The notes under the pieces are model-generated. The model did not search any database, was not told the origin of the DNA, and worked only from the letters and a program-made list of their open reading frames with translations. A DNA stretch of 9,049 nt from a candidate division LCP-89 bacterium (GTDB lineage: Bacteria; Electryoneota; B3-LCP), in contig JALGZU010000137.1 in assembly GCA_025774735.1 (NCBI GenBank), forward strand, positions 1 to 9,049. The letters run 5' to 3'. The position numbers and the translations under genes are program-made. Positions 8,026-9,049 of the stretch are shown here, one piece after another; the stretch's first letter is position 1; each line of letters begins with the position of its first letter.

Positions 8026-9049
8026 ATGACTACAGAAAACAGTAATCAGGTGCCATCTGAAGAGTTGATCCGCTCCATGCCCAAGGTCGATCTGCACTGT
8101 CACCTGGATGGATCATTGCGGCCGGAGACCCTGTGGGAATTGGCCCAGGAACGGAAACACAAATTACCTGCTAGATCCGCGAGTGAGCTCAAGAAGTACT
8201 TCGAGGTGAAAAAGCCCTTTAAGAGCCTCGAAGAGTACCTAGAACGGTTCAACACCATCCTGCCGATCCTGCAGGATGCAGAAGCCCTGCAGCGCGCGTC
8301 TTATGAGCTGGCTCTGGACGCGGCAGCGGAAGGCGTCCTCTATCTGGAGGTACGCTATTCTCCCGTTCTGCACACGAAAGGCGGCCTGAAACTGACTAGG
8401 GTTATGGATGCCGTGCTCGATGGGCTGCGGCAGGCTGAAAAAGAGGCGGACGTTAAAACCGGGGTGATCGTCTGCGGCATCCGCAACATCTCACCGGAAA
8501 CTTCCCTGACCCTGGCGGAACTGACCGCGGCCTACAAACACCAGGGCGTGGTCGGCTTCGATCTGGCGGGGGCTGAAGACCATTTCCCCGCCAAGGATCA
8601 CAGTGAAGCCTTCTATTTGATCCGCAAGAACAACATCAATTGCACCGTGCACGCCGGGGAGGCGTACGGACCCGATTCCATCCGCCAGGCGCTGCACGAT
8701 CTGAATACGCACCGCATCGGTCATGGAACCAGACTTAAGGAGGACGGAGATCTTTTAAACTATGTCAATGATCACCGCATCCCTCTGGAAATCTGCATCT
8801 CCTCGAACCTGCACGTCGGCGCCGTCAGTTCCCTGCAAACCCATCCCGTCCGCCTGTATTATGATTACGGCCTGCGGGTGACTCTGAACACCGATAACCG
8901 GCTGATTTCCAATACGACCGTCACCAACGAGTATTTGATTGCTTGTCGTACCTTCGGATTCACCGAAGATGACTTGAAAAATATCATTGTCATGGGCTTC
9001 AAGAGCAGTTTTATGCCCTATAAATCCAAGGTAAAACTGTTCCAACGCA
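8026..9049 (+). CDS. add: Adenosine deaminase (3' end cut by window edge)
   Basis: Zinc hydrolase of the amidohydrolase superfamily that converts adenosine and deoxyadenosine to inosine and deoxyinosine in purine salvage. 341 codons are present without a stop, close to the usual full length of 330-350, so only a short tail should be missing. Zinc ligands and catalytic residues are visible: His24 and His26 in VDLHCHLDGS (21-30), His209 and the general acid Glu212 in HAGE (209-212), His233 in HRIGHG (229-234), and zinc ligand Asp290 in NTDNRLIS (288-295). The residue after it is Asn291 where mouse ADA has Asp296; Asn is common in one bacterial ADA group. SLRPETL (30-36) favours adenosine over adenine deaminase. 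AGG (8015-8017) precedes the ATG at workable spacing. The gene most likely forms an operon with the CNT gene, deaminating what that carrier brings in. Confidence 0.94.
   Translation, partial: MTTENSNQVPSEELIRSMPKVDLHCHLDGSLRPETLWELAQERKHKLPARSASELKKYFEVKKPFKSLEEYLERFNTILPILQDAEALQRASYELALDAAAEGVLYLEVRYSPVLHTKGGLKLTRVMDAVLDGLRQAEKEADVKTGVIVCGIRNISPETSLTLAELTAAYKHQGVVGFDLAGAEDHFPAKDHSEAFYLIRKNNINCTVHAGEAYGPDSIRQALHDLNTHRIGHGTRLKEDGDLLNYVNDHRIPLEICISSNLHVGAVSSLQTHPVRLYYDYGLRVTLNTDNRLISNTTVTNEYLIACRTFGFTEDDLKNIIVMGFKSSFMPYKSKVKLFQR

Noticed and set aside
8884..8911. Asn in place of the second catalytic Asp in adenosine deaminase (NTDN instead of TDD)
   Set aside because: It first looked like a damaged active site, but NTDNRL is a normal motif in a large group of bacterial adenosine deaminases as I know them.

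Overview
The window holds six protein genes, four complete and two cut by the window edges, and no rRNA, tRNA, CRISPR array or insertion sequence that I could see. The host is probably an anaerobic or microaerophilic Gram-negative bacterium of the FCB group or a related candidate phylum. The evidence is two lipoproteins with clean lipoboxes, a PorV/PorQ-like outer-membrane beta-barrel, a class II superoxide reductase, moderately high GC, and a promoter-like site before the superoxide reductase that also fits the Bacteroidetes consensus. The phylum is an inference.

Left part (1-3083). Two lipoprotein genes diverge from a 303-base AT-rich gap. The minus-strand gene is an MltD-like lytic transglycosylase with a GH23 domain followed by LysM repeats; its 3' end lies outside the window. 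The plus-strand gene is a UshA-like lipoprotein of the metallophosphatase fold in which all recognisable metal-binding motifs are altered and a Cys-Pro-Cys motif stands near the usual first metal site. The gap carries two facing promoter candidates of the same architecture, one of them with a perfect 7-7-7 dyad in its spacer.

Middle (3084-3646). A stand-alone superoxide reductase gene has its own promoter candidate, a strong Shine-Dalgarno sequence and a textbook Rho-independent terminator.

Right part (3647-9049). Four genes run on the plus strand with short gaps: a PorV-like outer-membrane protein, a sodium:solute symporter (SSS), a concentrative nucleoside transporter (CNT) and adenosine deaminase. 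The last two clearly form a nucleoside uptake and deamination pair. The SSS protein and the outer-membrane protein may serve the same route, but that rests on position only. The SSS gene appears to start at a CTG codon, which restores the first membrane helix. The CNT has Met in place of the nucleobase-contacting Gln of the characterised family member.

I did not find a clearly new multi-gene system. The best leads are the degenerate UshA-like protein, the CTG start, the altered CNT binding loop and the dyads in the divergent promoter region.
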